Below, piece by piece: positions 14,801 to 22,078 of a stretch of 43,372 bases of DNA. Position 1 is the first letter of the stretch. Every line of letters starts with the position of its first letter. This stretch comes from a virus. Made by a program: the position numbers and the translations under genes. Below the pieces are notes generated by a model, which was not told where the DNA came from, made no database searches, and saw only the letters and a list, made by a program, of their open reading frames with translations. The stretch spans positions 1-43,372 of the IMG/VR virus record IMGVR_UViG_3300023094_000004, one strand, 5' to 3'.

Positions 14801-16873
14801 GTTGAGCGTGGCGTAGAAGGCGTCGGCCTGCGTGTAGGTGTTCCACTCGTTGCCGATGTTGCCGGTGCCCTGCCCCAGCTCCTTGTCCGTGCGAGCAGCC
14901 TTCTCGTAGCTGGTCGTGTAGGGGAAGTCGACCGGGTTCTTGATCGCCACAACGTTCTTCATCGTGGTCTCAGTGAGCACCTTGTTCGACAGGTCGATGA
15001 ACTCTTGCGGCACGTCGTCCGTGTTCATGCTATCGAGCAGGGCACGGGTGTCGATCTTGCCCTTGGCCGTGGGAAGAGGCTCGCCTACTGCATCTCGGAG
15101 CTTGTTGATCTCTTCGGGGATGGAGCCGGGGTTCTCGAATCCCAGACGCTCCAGCAGCCGAGCGCTGGTGCCCTTGATCTCCTTCAGCGCAGTGACGTTG
15201 ATCGAGCCGTTCATGATGGCGCTCAGATTTGACACTGTTTTGTCAAACTGGGCAGGGTTTGTGAACTGCTGGAGGTTGTCTACGAGATCATTGCCAAGCG
15301 CTCCACGGATGAACGCCTCGTCGCCGCGAGCGTTGCTCTTGAACGCCTGAAGAGAGTTGAGCACCGTGCGAGCGCCAGGGTCAGCAGCCTGCTGAGCAGC
15401 CTCAAAAGCTGCCTGAGACTTGTCCGACTCGTTGATCATCCAATCGAGCACGCTGGAGTGGTCGTGCTGGGCGAATCCATCGGTGGCAACCTCGTTGTGG
15501 CCCTCGATCTCCTTCTGAATCCACTCAGCATTCGTCATCCGGTTGCCGGTGGCTGCATCTGCGTAGGGAGCAAGCTCGTCAGGAGCCTCCACAGCGCGGT
15601 TCCATGCATCGACATCAGCCAGGTCTTTGCTCGCGGTCTGCTCCAGCTCGCTCAGCTTGCTCGCGTCGACCACAGGGGCCGATACCGGCTTGATCTCCTT
15701 GCCGAGTGGAGAAATGAGCTTGCCCTCAGCAGCCTTCGCGAGGAAGCCCTTGGTGTAGTAGCCACGGTGGAACGCTCCGAGAGCTTCGAGAGCAGGCGCA
15801 TCGCCCTTCTGGGCGCGAGCGATGGCGATAGGCAGCGACACCACCTCGTCACCGACCTTCAGGCCACCGAGCTTCTTGGCATCGGTGATCTTCGTGTCGG
15901 GCTTGATCTCGAAGAGCTTGTCGAACTCCTTGTTCGCGCCATCCAGCCAGTCCTTGAACGCGAGGGGCTTGGCATTCGCCGGGTCAGCAGCGGCCTTGAC
16001 CAGTGGCTCACGCTCGAAGGGCTTCAGCGAAGCGAGAGCAGTCTTGATGTCGGCGTGCTTCGGGTTGCCAATGGCGAGGATGGCCTTCTTCTCGACACCA
16101 CGAACGTGTCCGACAAGCTGCTCAGCGGCAGTCGGCTCAGGAAGCGCCTCTGGAGCGTCGGGGGTGGTGTCGACGACCGGCTCAGACTTGGCAGCAGCCG
16201 AATCCACGGCATTCTCGACAGTGATCGGCACGTCGGTAGCGAGATCGTCAGCGACCTTCTCACCCTTCTTCGCGGCCTTGATCGCATCGACAGCTACCTT
16301 GCCACCCTCGCTGAGACCCTTCACGGCCTTCGCCGCGATGTTCAGCCCTTTGGCGATCTGCGCGCCGGGGATGTAGGTCGTCGGGTCGAACGCGAGATCG
16401 CCAGCGAATCCGAGTGTGCCCTTCAGAATCTCGTTGACATTGTTCTTGCGGTCGACGTAGTTCGGGTCGTGCTTCCCGACAGTATCAGTAGCGTCCTCAA
16501 TCAGGTCGCTCGTGGTGTTCTTGTTCGCCTCGTCGGTCGAGAAGAAGCCCTTCACCGCGTTGTGCTTCAGGTTGTCGTCGACGACGGCCTTGACCGCCCC
16601 GCCTACATCGCCCTTCGAGAGGTGATCAACCGCGTCAGCACCGCTGTCGATGGCTGCCTTGAACTGGTCAGTGACGGCGTATAGCGGACGCGAGAGGATG
16701 TCAGTGAGCCAGCTCACCGGGTCTTGTGGACCCTTCTTGGCACCGCCCCCGAACGGGGTCGCCTTCAGCTCCGACAGATCAGGTGCAGGAGCCTTCACCG
16801 TAGGCTTGGTGAATGCCTTGGCCTCAGCGAGGTACTGAGCAGCAGACTTGGGGGGTGTGGGCTGGGTAGCCAC
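11825..16873 (-). CDS. Giant virion protein, 1682 aa (putative ejection/internal virion protein)
   Basis: By far the largest gene. The N-terminal 450 residues are Lys/Ala/Asp-rich and probably helical, the middle is long and mostly helical, and the C-terminal part is better ordered, with INPAHHVRNALSD near residue 1290 and a hydrophobic LIIPFYSWQRKSIPLVLE stretch near residue 1480 that I associate with large phage ejection-type proteins. There is no clear enzymatic motif. T7-like phages carry one very long internal protein (gp16) that crosses the envelope. Size, location after the tail hub and order after two smaller Ala/Gln-rich proteins fit that role. Two operator-like sites lie inside (12205, 15229). 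Confidence 0.7.
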   Translation of the reverse strand: MATQPTPPKSAAQYLAEAKAFTKPTVKAPAPDLSELKATPFGGGAKKGPQDPVSWLTDILSRPLYAVTDQFKAAIDSGADAVDHLSKGDVGGAVKAVVDDNLKHNAVKGFFSTDEANKNTTSDLIEDATDTVGKHDPNYVDRKNNVNEILKGTLGFAGDLAFDPTTYIPGAQIAKGLNIAAKAVKGLSEGGKVAVDAIKAAKKGEKVADDLATDVPITVENAVDSAAAKSEPVVDTTPDAPEALPEPTAAEQLVGHVRGVEKKAILAIGNPKHADIKTALASLKPFEREPLVKAAADPANAKPLAFKDWLDGANKEFDKLFEIKPDTKITDAKKLGGLKVGDEVVSLPIAIARAQKGDAPALEALGAFHRGYYTKGFLAKAAEGKLISPLGKEIKPVSAPVVDASKLSELEQTASKDLADVDAWNRAVEAPDELAPYADAATGNRMTNAEWIQKEIEGHNEVATDGFAQHDHSSVLDWMINESDKSQAAFEAAQQAADPGARTVLNSLQAFKSNARGDEAFIRGALGNDLVDNLQQFTNPAQFDKTVSNLSAIMNGSINVTALKEIKGTSARLLERLGFENPGSIPEEINKLRDAVGEPLPTAKGKIDTRALLDSMNTDDVPQEFIDLSNKVLTETTMKNVVAIKNPVDFPYTTSYEKAARTDKELGQGTGNIGNEWNTYTQADAFYATLNNSKRAVETLPGVNPKALFGATFARAKSAAVRQSLRLSERALDAQGIPMTLGVGFNNGAEKVLLGQSQVLDILNGVDANLLDVVAFNKATSVPITNLYDAVFAAVHGGTDDEIKALLANVQNAYGTKTFENRMMHPEVTTKGSRQYSFGTKVYKPGELLDPVAAMIRKAVPQLQKTVELNAAAHEARGLSETMKMTNEQLQYLEEMYAKPGGFSDLLQAVADTGTRVVDEAKKIGALDESTLKTGAVLSGSIPAGDMATAKAAVKTAEAAAKVFDPKDIREMERAGAAIAQEKYEAITKATALATDSPTLDIGEITQRNMAKGFFAAFAPLSRVFGNKLLHDDYREVTDMLQGVLQVSKDSLTKFDKAFDPETKRLAMYALQKGTASSTPEVAAAMEQLRPLVEQVFGSAENFSLKDNGFFREGNSLYHLNAVLDQKGLGEFLIDVDAAQAASKASGKSLIDEAAAQWMNHSVADPTEYMNKMFSAFAQINAHHVLAMDAVMKAKQYGAFSNVPKEGFVRMVNDSGKSVLASYFPREIYIEKNVAEQIGVVDSLLRETLDLGGPIGGFVRNVYKPALDMFKTGMTIINPAHHVRNALSDMDLTRNAEGFTTKPIYKWAMEALATHNSYDQFDAIAALNGIHARPKPGRTLFKGGLAKEGVSPADLYTAMAGRGALPNYKRLENLDELQSQSLAGRIETSLQNTKVIRAAGALSEANSHWTRLAHAAQFVEKNINNTKEYKSLDELYEAAAQRVKKWHPDGSDLSQFDQIARLIIPFYSWQRKSIPLVLETFLLHPARAQVLPKASYNLAVAMGVNPDSLNDPFPDDQMFPSYLTGQTFGPQFKVGGKYYGINPGFATSGTLDTYLSGNPLQSILGQVSPFIRAPFELATGTNVGTGSRINDLSDYFDSQLPVVAPVSRLTGNSVTGSILSTLQGKGLDPQYQIAAGNKDPGVSAATALANYLSGAGVTPMSQQNQINYAEIEKRNAAAKESK
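12205..12222. promoter_or_regulatory. TTGACA-N6-TGTCAA palindrome, one mismatch
   Basis: CTGACA-ggtagg-TGTCAA inside the giant virion gene; coding strand L-D-T-Y-L-S-G. Confidence 0.6.
15229..15246. promoter_or_regulatory. TTGACA-N6-TGTCAA palindrome, perfect
   Basis: TTGACA-ctgttt-TGTCAA inside the giant virion gene; coding strand F-D-K-T-V-S-N. Confidence 0.8.
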
Positions 16874-16881
16874 CTAGTCTC

Positions 16882-18087
16882 CTAACCTGCGATGCTGCCT
16901 GAGAGCTGTACCGCCTTCAGCCATGCTGTGAAATCTGCCACGTTGTCGTTGCCTCCAGACTGGAGGAACACCTTGTGCAGCTTGTTCTGAGCACTCACAC
17001 TACTAGCAAGAGCGTCCTGAACGGTCTGTGCGCTTCCAGAAGCTTTCGCCTGGTTGAGCGCGATCTGGCTCGCCTTGTACTGGTTCGCGAGGTCTTTCGC
17101 CACGGAGTCCTGCTGAGCGGCAGCGATGTTGCTCGGGTTGTCGGGGTCCATGCCCTGGAGCTTCAGAGCAGCGTTGAACACGGCATCCTGGCTTCCGCTG
17201 GAAGCAGATGCCTTGGCCGACTCCAGCTCAGCGAGCTTGGCCGCGAGCTGCTGCTGAAGACCGCTCCGAGCTTCGACACCCTGAGAGCGGTTCGACTCGA
17301 CGACACCAGTGTTGTACTGCTGTGCGTTCGCGGCATGGGCCGTGTTCTGGTTCACATCAGCGGCCTTGTTGGTCGCGATGTTCGACAGGGCCACGTTCTG
17401 GTCCCGAGCGGCCTGCCCACCGTTGGCTGCGAGCACAGCGGCAGCATCCCCGATACCGAGATCGTTGAGCTGCTGCGTCTGAGCCTGTCGGGTCTGGTTG
17501 TACGCCTGAGCAGTGTCCTTCGAGGCAGCATCAGAGGCAGCAGTGATGCTTGACCCCGAAGTGTCAAAATTGGCCTTGATCACGCTGGAGTCCGAAGCGT
17601 TCTTGTCCGCGAGCTGCTGGTACATTGCCGCGAGCTTGGCGTCACCGGACTGCCCGTTGGCCTTGATCTGGTTTATGAGCGCGTCGTAGTTCGTGCCGTC
17701 GCCCCCGCCGAGACCCATAGCGCGAGCCTGAGCCATGTAGTCCGCAAGGGACTTGGCCGGGGTCTCAGGGAGCTGACCGACAAGCTGCTGGGCGAGGTCG
17801 CGAGCGGCCTGACCCCTTCCACGCTGGTCAGTGGACTGACGACGGCTGGACTCGTCCTCGTGAACGATCTTCGGAGCCTTGGTCGTCGGCACACCCGCGC
17901 TTCCGACAACATGCGGGGCAGTCCCGAACCGGCTCGGGCGCTGCTGAGGCTGCTGGCTGCGCTGAGCCACATCACCGAAGTAGCTGGAGATGCCCTTGAC
18001 GAAATCGTTGAACGCACTGTTCTTCGTGTCGACTGCGGGGGTGCCCCAGATGGTCTTCGGCTGCGGCTTCTTCGGCTTGTCAGCCAT
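16882..18087 (-). CDS. Alanine/glutamine-rich virion protein, 401 aa (putative ejection protein)
   Basis: Very rich in Ala, Gln, Asn and Ser, with long predicted helices (for example AAKLAELESAKASASSGSQ near residue 290) and no enzymatic motif. The N-terminus is Pro/Lys-rich and probably disordered. Low complexity with strong helicity is typical of proteins that pass through a portal and tail channel. It lies between a second similar protein and the 1682-aa protein, a three-protein order like P22 gp7/20/16 or T7 gp14/15/16. An operator-like site lies inside at 17550. Confidence 0.72.
   Translation of the reverse strand: MADKPKKPQPKTIWGTPAVDTKNSAFNDFVKGISSYFGDVAQRSQQPQQRPSRFGTAPHVVGSAGVPTTKAPKIVHEDESSRRQSTDQRGRGQAARDLAQQLVGQLPETPAKSLADYMAQARAMGLGGGDGTNYDALINQIKANGQSGDAKLAAMYQQLADKNASDSSVIKANFDTSGSSITAASDAASKDTAQAYNQTRQAQTQQLNDLGIGDAAAVLAANGGQAARDQNVALSNIATNKAADVNQNTAHAANAQQYNTGVVESNRSQGVEARSGLQQQLAAKLAELESAKASASSGSQDAVFNAALKLQGMDPDNPSNIAAAQQDSVAKDLANQYKASQIALNQAKASGSAQTVQDALASSVSAQNKLHKVFLQSGGNDNVADFTAWLKAVQLSGSIAG
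17550..17567. promoter_or_regulatory. TTGACA-N6-TGTCAA palindrome, one mismatch
   Basis: TTGACC-ccgaag-TGTCAA inside the 401-aa ejection-type gene; coding strand F-D-T-S-G-S-S. Confidence 0.6.
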
Positions 18088-18095
18088 GAGGACTC

Positions 18096-18821
18096 CTAGG
18101 TGAGGGAAACGCCGCTGGCGCGACGTGCGAGGGCTTCGATGCGAGCCTGCTGAATCTGGTTCTGGTTGTCGCTGGCGAAGGTGCCCTGCTGACGTGCCAG
18201 GTCATCGAGGAACGACTGCTTGGCCTTGTTGGTCGAGCCGAGCTGATCATTCAGCGAGCGGGTCAGGTCGTCGTTCTTCTGCGCGTAGGCGCTGGACTGG
18301 AGCAGGCCACGACCAGCGAAATCGTTCTGCTGATTCTGGAAGGCACGACCGGCAGCAGTCGTCGCATCCTGGAAGTTCCACGCACCCTCGTCGACATCAG
18401 CCGTGGTCGGGTCGTCCTGGAGCCAGCCGAGCTGCTTGACCGCATCGCTGTAGTCGGTGTTGTACTTCGTCTTCTGCGCCGTGGTGTCTGCCTGCTCGTC
18501 AGCGAGTGCCTTCTGGAGGGCTGCGAGCTGAAGCTGGTACTGCGAGTCGCCTCCGAGGTAGTCCTCGTCAGACATGGCAGGAGCCGCATCAGCAGCTACC
18601 CCTCCACCGACACCCCCACCAGTGCTGTAGCTCACACGACGCGACGGAGCCGGGGCGGGCGTATTCGCGACAGGGCGGGTGGCAGGCACCATAGCCGTTG
18701 CGTTCATGCGCGAGGCAAGCGAGTTGGGGCCGGGGTTGAACAGCGTGTTCGCCTTCGACTGAAGAGCCGAAGTCTTCTTCGGTGCCGGGGTTACCCGGTT
18801 AGCCGCATCACTGAAAGCCAT
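18096..18821 (-). CDS. Alanine/glutamine-rich virion protein, 241 aa (putative ejection protein)
   Basis: Disordered Pro/Ala-rich first 80 residues with a glycine run, then a helical C-terminal part containing DFAGRGLLQSSAY and DDLARQQGTFASDNQNQIQ. The segment AGRGLLQSSAY resembles a short motif found in phage proteins of this position. No enzyme signature. It starts at the stop of the 74-aa gene's frame (one-base overlap at 18821) and precedes the 401-aa protein. Confidence 0.7.
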   Translation of the reverse strand: MAFSDAANRVTPAPKKTSALQSKANTLFNPGPNSLASRMNATAMVPATRPVANTPAPAPSRRVSYSTGGGVGGGVAADAAPAMSDEDYLGGDSQYQLQLAALQKALADEQADTTAQKTKYNTDYSDAVKQLGWLQDDPTTADVDEGAWNFQDATTAAGRAFQNQQNDFAGRGLLQSSAYAQKNDDLTRSLNDQLGSTNKAKQSFLDDLARQQGTFASDNQNQIQQARIEALARRASGVSLT

Positions 18822-19045
18822 TAGATTCCTCCTTTGGCCCTGCGAAGCAGTGCCTCTTTCCGAGCCGCTGCTGCGGCATCACGTTGTGCGTAGCCGAGCT
18901 TGTCGACTACCTTTCCGGTCGTGGGCATCGGTCGGCCACCGCCGTAATGCTTGTTCCCTGCTGCCAGAGCGTTGAAACCGCCCCCGCCCTGGGCAGCAGG
19001 GTTCCCAAACTGCGCCTGCACCTTGCGACGTGGATTCCCGAGCAT
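18821..19045 (-). CDS. Small glycine-rich basic protein, 74 aa
   Basis: Gly/Ala/Arg-rich, with no membrane segment and no recognised fold. Coupled to the next gene by a one-base overlap. It lies between tail hub and ejection-protein genes, so it is probably a minor virion component. The function is unknown. Confidence 0.7.
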   Translation of the reverse strand: MLGNPRRKVQAQFGNPAAQGGGGFNALAAGNKHYGGGRPMPTTGKVVDKLGYAQRDAAAAARKEALLRRAKGGI

Positions 19046-19061
19046 GGGGACATCATAACCG

Positions 19062-20612
19062 CTAGGTGACGGTCTGGACCACTCTTTCCTTGACCTTCAC
19101 ATAGGTCATCAGAGAGAAGATGCGAACCGGGCTGGTCGTCGTGGAGCCATCCGTGGTGAATACCAGCTTGAAATTGACCTGTCGGAAGCGAAGGCTCTTG
19201 TCGAACTTGACGAACTTCCTGATCGCGCCACCGCCTGCTGTGTTGCGATCGGTCTGCACCGCGATGGTGCCGTTGAGCGGCTGGCCCCATGTGAACAGGC
19301 GAGCCTGCCCCCACGTCGAAGCTGCTCGCGCCTGTCCCCACGTCACCGAGTAGTTGTAGACGATGGGCGTCACAATGGCCGTGACTGTGGACCGGAAAAT
19401 CGCATCGACACCCCACCAGAACAGGCGCTTGTACGCCGAGCTGGTGTTGTAGTTGTAGTTCTTCGTCTGGAGGGTGCAGGTGAACGCCTCAGCATCCGTG
19501 GTGATGCCGTCTGTGATACGGAGCGTCTTCGCCACGCGGCCACCCCCCGAGGCAACGAACTGCGAACTGTGCGCGATGGCGACGGGGAAGGCAGTGCCCG
19601 CCTGCTGCGACATCACTATGCGCCCGATAGAGCCTCGAAGCGGAGATATCCACGTCGTCCAGGTGCGCGTGACGATGTTGAACACGAACATCGTGTCATA
19701 GTAGCTGAAGATCGCCCGGTTGCCGAAGACCGACACAGCGAACGGCTTGTAGATGCCCGAGCGCGAGACAGCTCGAAGCGGCACAGAGCTATTCACCTGA
19801 GAGGCCCGGTTGTTGATGAACTCGTACGCCTTGTCGTTGTACATGAAGTACAGGAAGCTCTCGAAGCTCGCGACTGCATCCTTGTCTGACAGTCCGATGT
19901 TCGGCAGGATGAGCGAAATCTGGCCTGCTGAGGGGTCGCTGGTGAACTGGAAGCTGTAGGTGCTCGACGTGCGGAAGATCAGGATGGACTGGTAGTAGAC
20001 CACGAGCTGGACGATGTTCTGGCCGTCGCCCGCTCCGATGTTGATGAAATCAGGAGCAGCTACCCAGATGCCGCCAGCAGTGCCGAGCACCTTCGAGTAG
20101 TACATCGACGTGCCGTTGGTCACAGCATCGCGTCCGACAGCTACCCAGAGCCGAAACTTGTAGGCGACGATGGCCTCGCCCTTCGGCATGTTCGGCTCAG
20201 CAACGAAGCCCGTCGCCGGGGACCATGTGCCGCCAGGGTTGGCTGAGCCGACAGGTGCCAGCAAGTATGCCAGTCCGTTGAACTGAGCCATCGCGCTCGC
20301 TGCAATGGTGCTGGTCAGCAGCGTCCAGGCGTTGCCGGTGAAATAGTAGGTCGAGCTAAGGCCGTCGCTTGCAAGCAGGTATGGCACGCCTCCAGGAGCA
20401 TAGAAGTACCCGAGCAACTGCATGTTGCCCGTGGCTCCGAGAGGGAAGCTGACGTTGAGATCGACGATAGGGGGCCGCGACACGAGGGAGCCATCGAGGT
20501 CCAGCTCCATGTTCTCGATGACGACGGCCTGGTTGTCGGCCACAGAGGTCTGATCGCTCTGCGTGTTCAGCCCGCCTACCCACGGGCCGATCTGGGTGGC
20601 ATCACCCGGCAT
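19062..20612 (-). CDS. Tail hub / packaged-DNA stabilization protein (P22 gp10-like)
   Basis: 516 aa. The N-terminus PWVGGLNTQSDQ, then ADNQAVVIENMELDLDGSLVSRPPI, is the characteristic opening of phage stabilization/hub proteins. The rest is β-rich with repeated aromatic strands, compatible with a β-propeller. It starts two bases from the end of the adaptor gene with GGAGG just upstream. In P22-like particles this protein closes the portal-adaptor channel and holds the tail spikes. Confidence 0.8.
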   Translation of the reverse strand: MPGDATQIGPWVGGLNTQSDQTSVADNQAVVIENMELDLDGSLVSRPPIVDLNVSFPLGATGNMQLLGYFYAPGGVPYLLASDGLSSTYYFTGNAWTLLTSTIAASAMAQFNGLAYLLAPVGSANPGGTWSPATGFVAEPNMPKGEAIVAYKFRLWVAVGRDAVTNGTSMYYSKVLGTAGGIWVAAPDFINIGAGDGQNIVQLVVYYQSILIFRTSSTYSFQFTSDPSAGQISLILPNIGLSDKDAVASFESFLYFMYNDKAYEFINNRASQVNSSVPLRAVSRSGIYKPFAVSVFGNRAIFSYYDTMFVFNIVTRTWTTWISPLRGSIGRIVMSQQAGTAFPVAIAHSSQFVASGGGRVAKTLRITDGITTDAEAFTCTLQTKNYNYNTSSAYKRLFWWGVDAIFRSTVTAIVTPIVYNYSVTWGQARAASTWGQARLFTWGQPLNGTIAVQTDRNTAGGGAIRKFVKFDKSLRFRQVNFKLVFTTDGSTTTSPVRIFSLMTYVKVKERVVQTVT

Positions 20613-20613
20613 G

Positions 20614-21267
20614 TCAGCCTCCGAAGTCGAGCACGGTGATGGTCGGATAGGTCATGTTCTGGGCCTCGCGCTCTTCCTCGCCCATCGCTGCGAGAGAGGC
20701 GTCGAACTGCTGGCCTTTGAGCTGGCTCATCTGGGGGTCTTCGTCCATCTCGTACGCCTTCAGGAGCACGAAGTTCACGATGTCGTTGTAGTACTTGTCC
20801 GACAGGGGGAGAAGGTCGGTGGTGGCTGTCACCTTCGTCGGCTGGCCGGTGTAGTACACCACGATGTCCGTGCCCGAGGCGTTCGGCACAGGGTAGAAGG
20901 TGAAGGTGCCAGCCCATTCATACCAGAGCATCGGAATGCCCGCCTGTGTGGTCACACCGTCGCGACCGATCACCTGCTCTTCAGCCTCTGCGAAGCTCAT
21001 GTTCGGGATGCGCTGGCCTCCGAAATGGATGGCCTCCACCTGCATGATGTTGAGCGCCGAGAAACTGTAGTCAGCCTGCCCTGCCACAGAGGGAATCGTG
21101 GCCTTCGCCTTGTTGATGCGATTGCGCTTCACGATCTCGTCACAGGCGTCGTTGACCCACATGAAGATGTCGGAGTTGGTGAGCTGGACGCCCGACTCGT
21201 CACCGAAGGAGCGCTGGACGTTCTTGATCACGTCCTGCACGGTGCGGGTGGATGGCGAGTACGCCAT
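20614..21267 (-). CDS. Head-to-tail adaptor (P22 gp4-like head completion protein)
   Basis: 217 aa. It begins with a helical segment (TVQDVIKNVQRSFGD) and has IFMWVNDACDEIVKRNRI, a FYPVPNASG strand and LPLSDKYYNDIVNFVLLKAYEMD near the end, a pattern shared by phage adaptor proteins that bind beneath the portal. AGGAGG lies seven bases before the ATG. Its place between capsid-side genes and the tail hub agrees. Confidence 0.78.
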   Translation of the reverse strand: MAYSPSTRTVQDVIKNVQRSFGDESGVQLTNSDIFMWVNDACDEIVKRNRINKAKATIPSVAGQADYSFSALNIMQVEAIHFGGQRIPNMSFAEAEEQVIGRDGVTTQAGIPMLWYEWAGTFTFYPVPNASGTDIVVYYTGQPTKVTATTDLLPLSDKYYNDIVNFVLLKAYEMDEDPQMSQLKGQQFDASLAAMGEEEREAQNMTYPTITVLDFGG

Positions 21268-21275
21268 GATGCCTC

Positions 21276-21743
21276 CTAGCGGCGGTAGGTCTGTCCGTTG
21301 TGCTTGGCAAAGTTACCGGCATGGCCCGGCCCCTCACCGAACACCCAGTCCGCGAAGTCCTCGCGAGCCTCAGCCTCTTCTTCGCGAGCCTTCAGGTCGA
21401 GAAGTTCCTTGGCGACTCGCTCGTTCTCCAGCCGCTGAAACACGTCGACCGGACGGTGCTTGCTCATATCACCGTTGAAAATCCAGCCGATTATCTCGCT
21501 GGGATTCTCCATCTCACGCTCCGACAGATAGCGAATGATGTGCTTCGGCTTGCCGGGGGAGCTGTCGAGAATAGCAAACGGCTTCGTGTCGGTTGCGTCC
21601 CGGTTGGCCGGGGGGATGAAGACCAAGCTGAAGTACGGGTTGTACTCGTTCAGCACCTCAGCTAGGCGCTGGTGAGCTGTCGAGATGAACGCTCCGGTGG
21701 CAGAATCCCAGACCGTAGCGTTTTCAGAGAGGTGCGTTTCCAT
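21276..21743 (-). CDS. Hypothetical virion-region protein, 155 aa
   Basis: The first half is β-type and includes YFSLVFIPPANRDATDTKPFAIL; the second half is a charged helix (LENERVAKELLDLKAREEEAEAREDFADWVF). Proteins with this organisation occur between capsid and adaptor genes in several actinophages, with unknown function. It is a candidate minor head protein. It lies nine bases before the adaptor gene in the same operon. Confidence 0.72.
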   Translation of the reverse strand: METHLSENATVWDSATGAFISTAHQRLAEVLNEYNPYFSLVFIPPANRDATDTKPFAILDSSPGKPKHIIRYLSEREMENPSEIIGWIFNGDMSKHRPVDVFQRLENERVAKELLDLKAREEEAEAREDFADWVFGEGPGHAGNFAKHNGQTYRR

Positions 21744-21757
21744 AGGGGCATCCTAGC

Positions 21758-21997
21758 TCAGTTGGGATTGGCCCAATAGTATGCCTGGAGATCGGCTACT
21801 GAGCCAGTCTTCCCTGTCTTGGTGGCGTAGTACAACCTTGCATTATCCGAGAGCGAAAGCTTGTTGGCTCCGTTGAACGCTCGATAAAACGCAAGCTCAC
21901 CACCAGCGGCAATAAACGCTGCATTCATGTGATCGGAGAGCGAGCCTTTTGAGAGGCCCGAAACCGTCTGAAGATACTCCAACTGACCCTTAGCCAT
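21758..21997 (-). CDS. Hypothetical virion-region protein, 79 aa
   Basis: First gene after the capsid hairpin. Soluble, with SLSDHMNAAFIAAGG and YYATKTGKTGSVADLQAYYWANPN. No domain recognised. Its translation start is exceptional: the AGGAG ribosome-binding site is the 6-base centre of a perfect TTGACA-N6-TGTCAA palindrome (21999-22016), and the ATG follows two bases after it. A protein bound there would block initiation or transcription. Confidence 0.75.
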   Translation of the reverse strand: MAKGQLEYLQTVSGLSKGSLSDHMNAAFIAAGGELAFYRAFNGANKLSLSDNARLYYATKTGKTGSVADLQAYYWANPN

Positions 21998-21998
21998 G

Positions 21999-22016
21999 TT
22001 GACACTCCTATGTCAA
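21999..22016. promoter_or_regulatory. Perfect palindrome enclosing a ribosome-binding site
   Basis: On the minus strand it reads TTGACA-taggag-TGTCAA, followed by C and ATG of the 79-aa gene. The spacer contains the Shine-Dalgarno AGGAG. One of five copies outside coding sequence. Confidence 0.8.
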
Positions 22017-22019
22017 AAG

Positions 22020-22062
22020 GAAAGAGGGCCAACCAGCCTTGTGAGCTGGCTGACCCTCTTTC
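22020..22062 (-). terminator. Hairpin after the capsid gene
   Basis: 22020-22037 pairs with 22045-22062: 9 bp including AAAGAGGG/CCCTCTTT, two interior mismatches, then CCAGC/GCTGG around a 7-base loop. On the minus strand it is followed by CCTTTT. It separates the abundant capsid message from the following virion genes and abuts the operator at 21999-22016. Confidence 0.75.
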
Positions 22063-22078
22063 GGTTGCCTTGCGAGGC

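Noticed and set aside
12929-15232. Long plus-strand frame (767 codons) opposite the giant virion gene, and similar long antisense frames at 15458-16684 and 22010-23320
   Set aside because: Arg/Val/Leu/His-rich shadows of GC-rich genes, with no ribosome-binding site and on the wrong strand for the operon.
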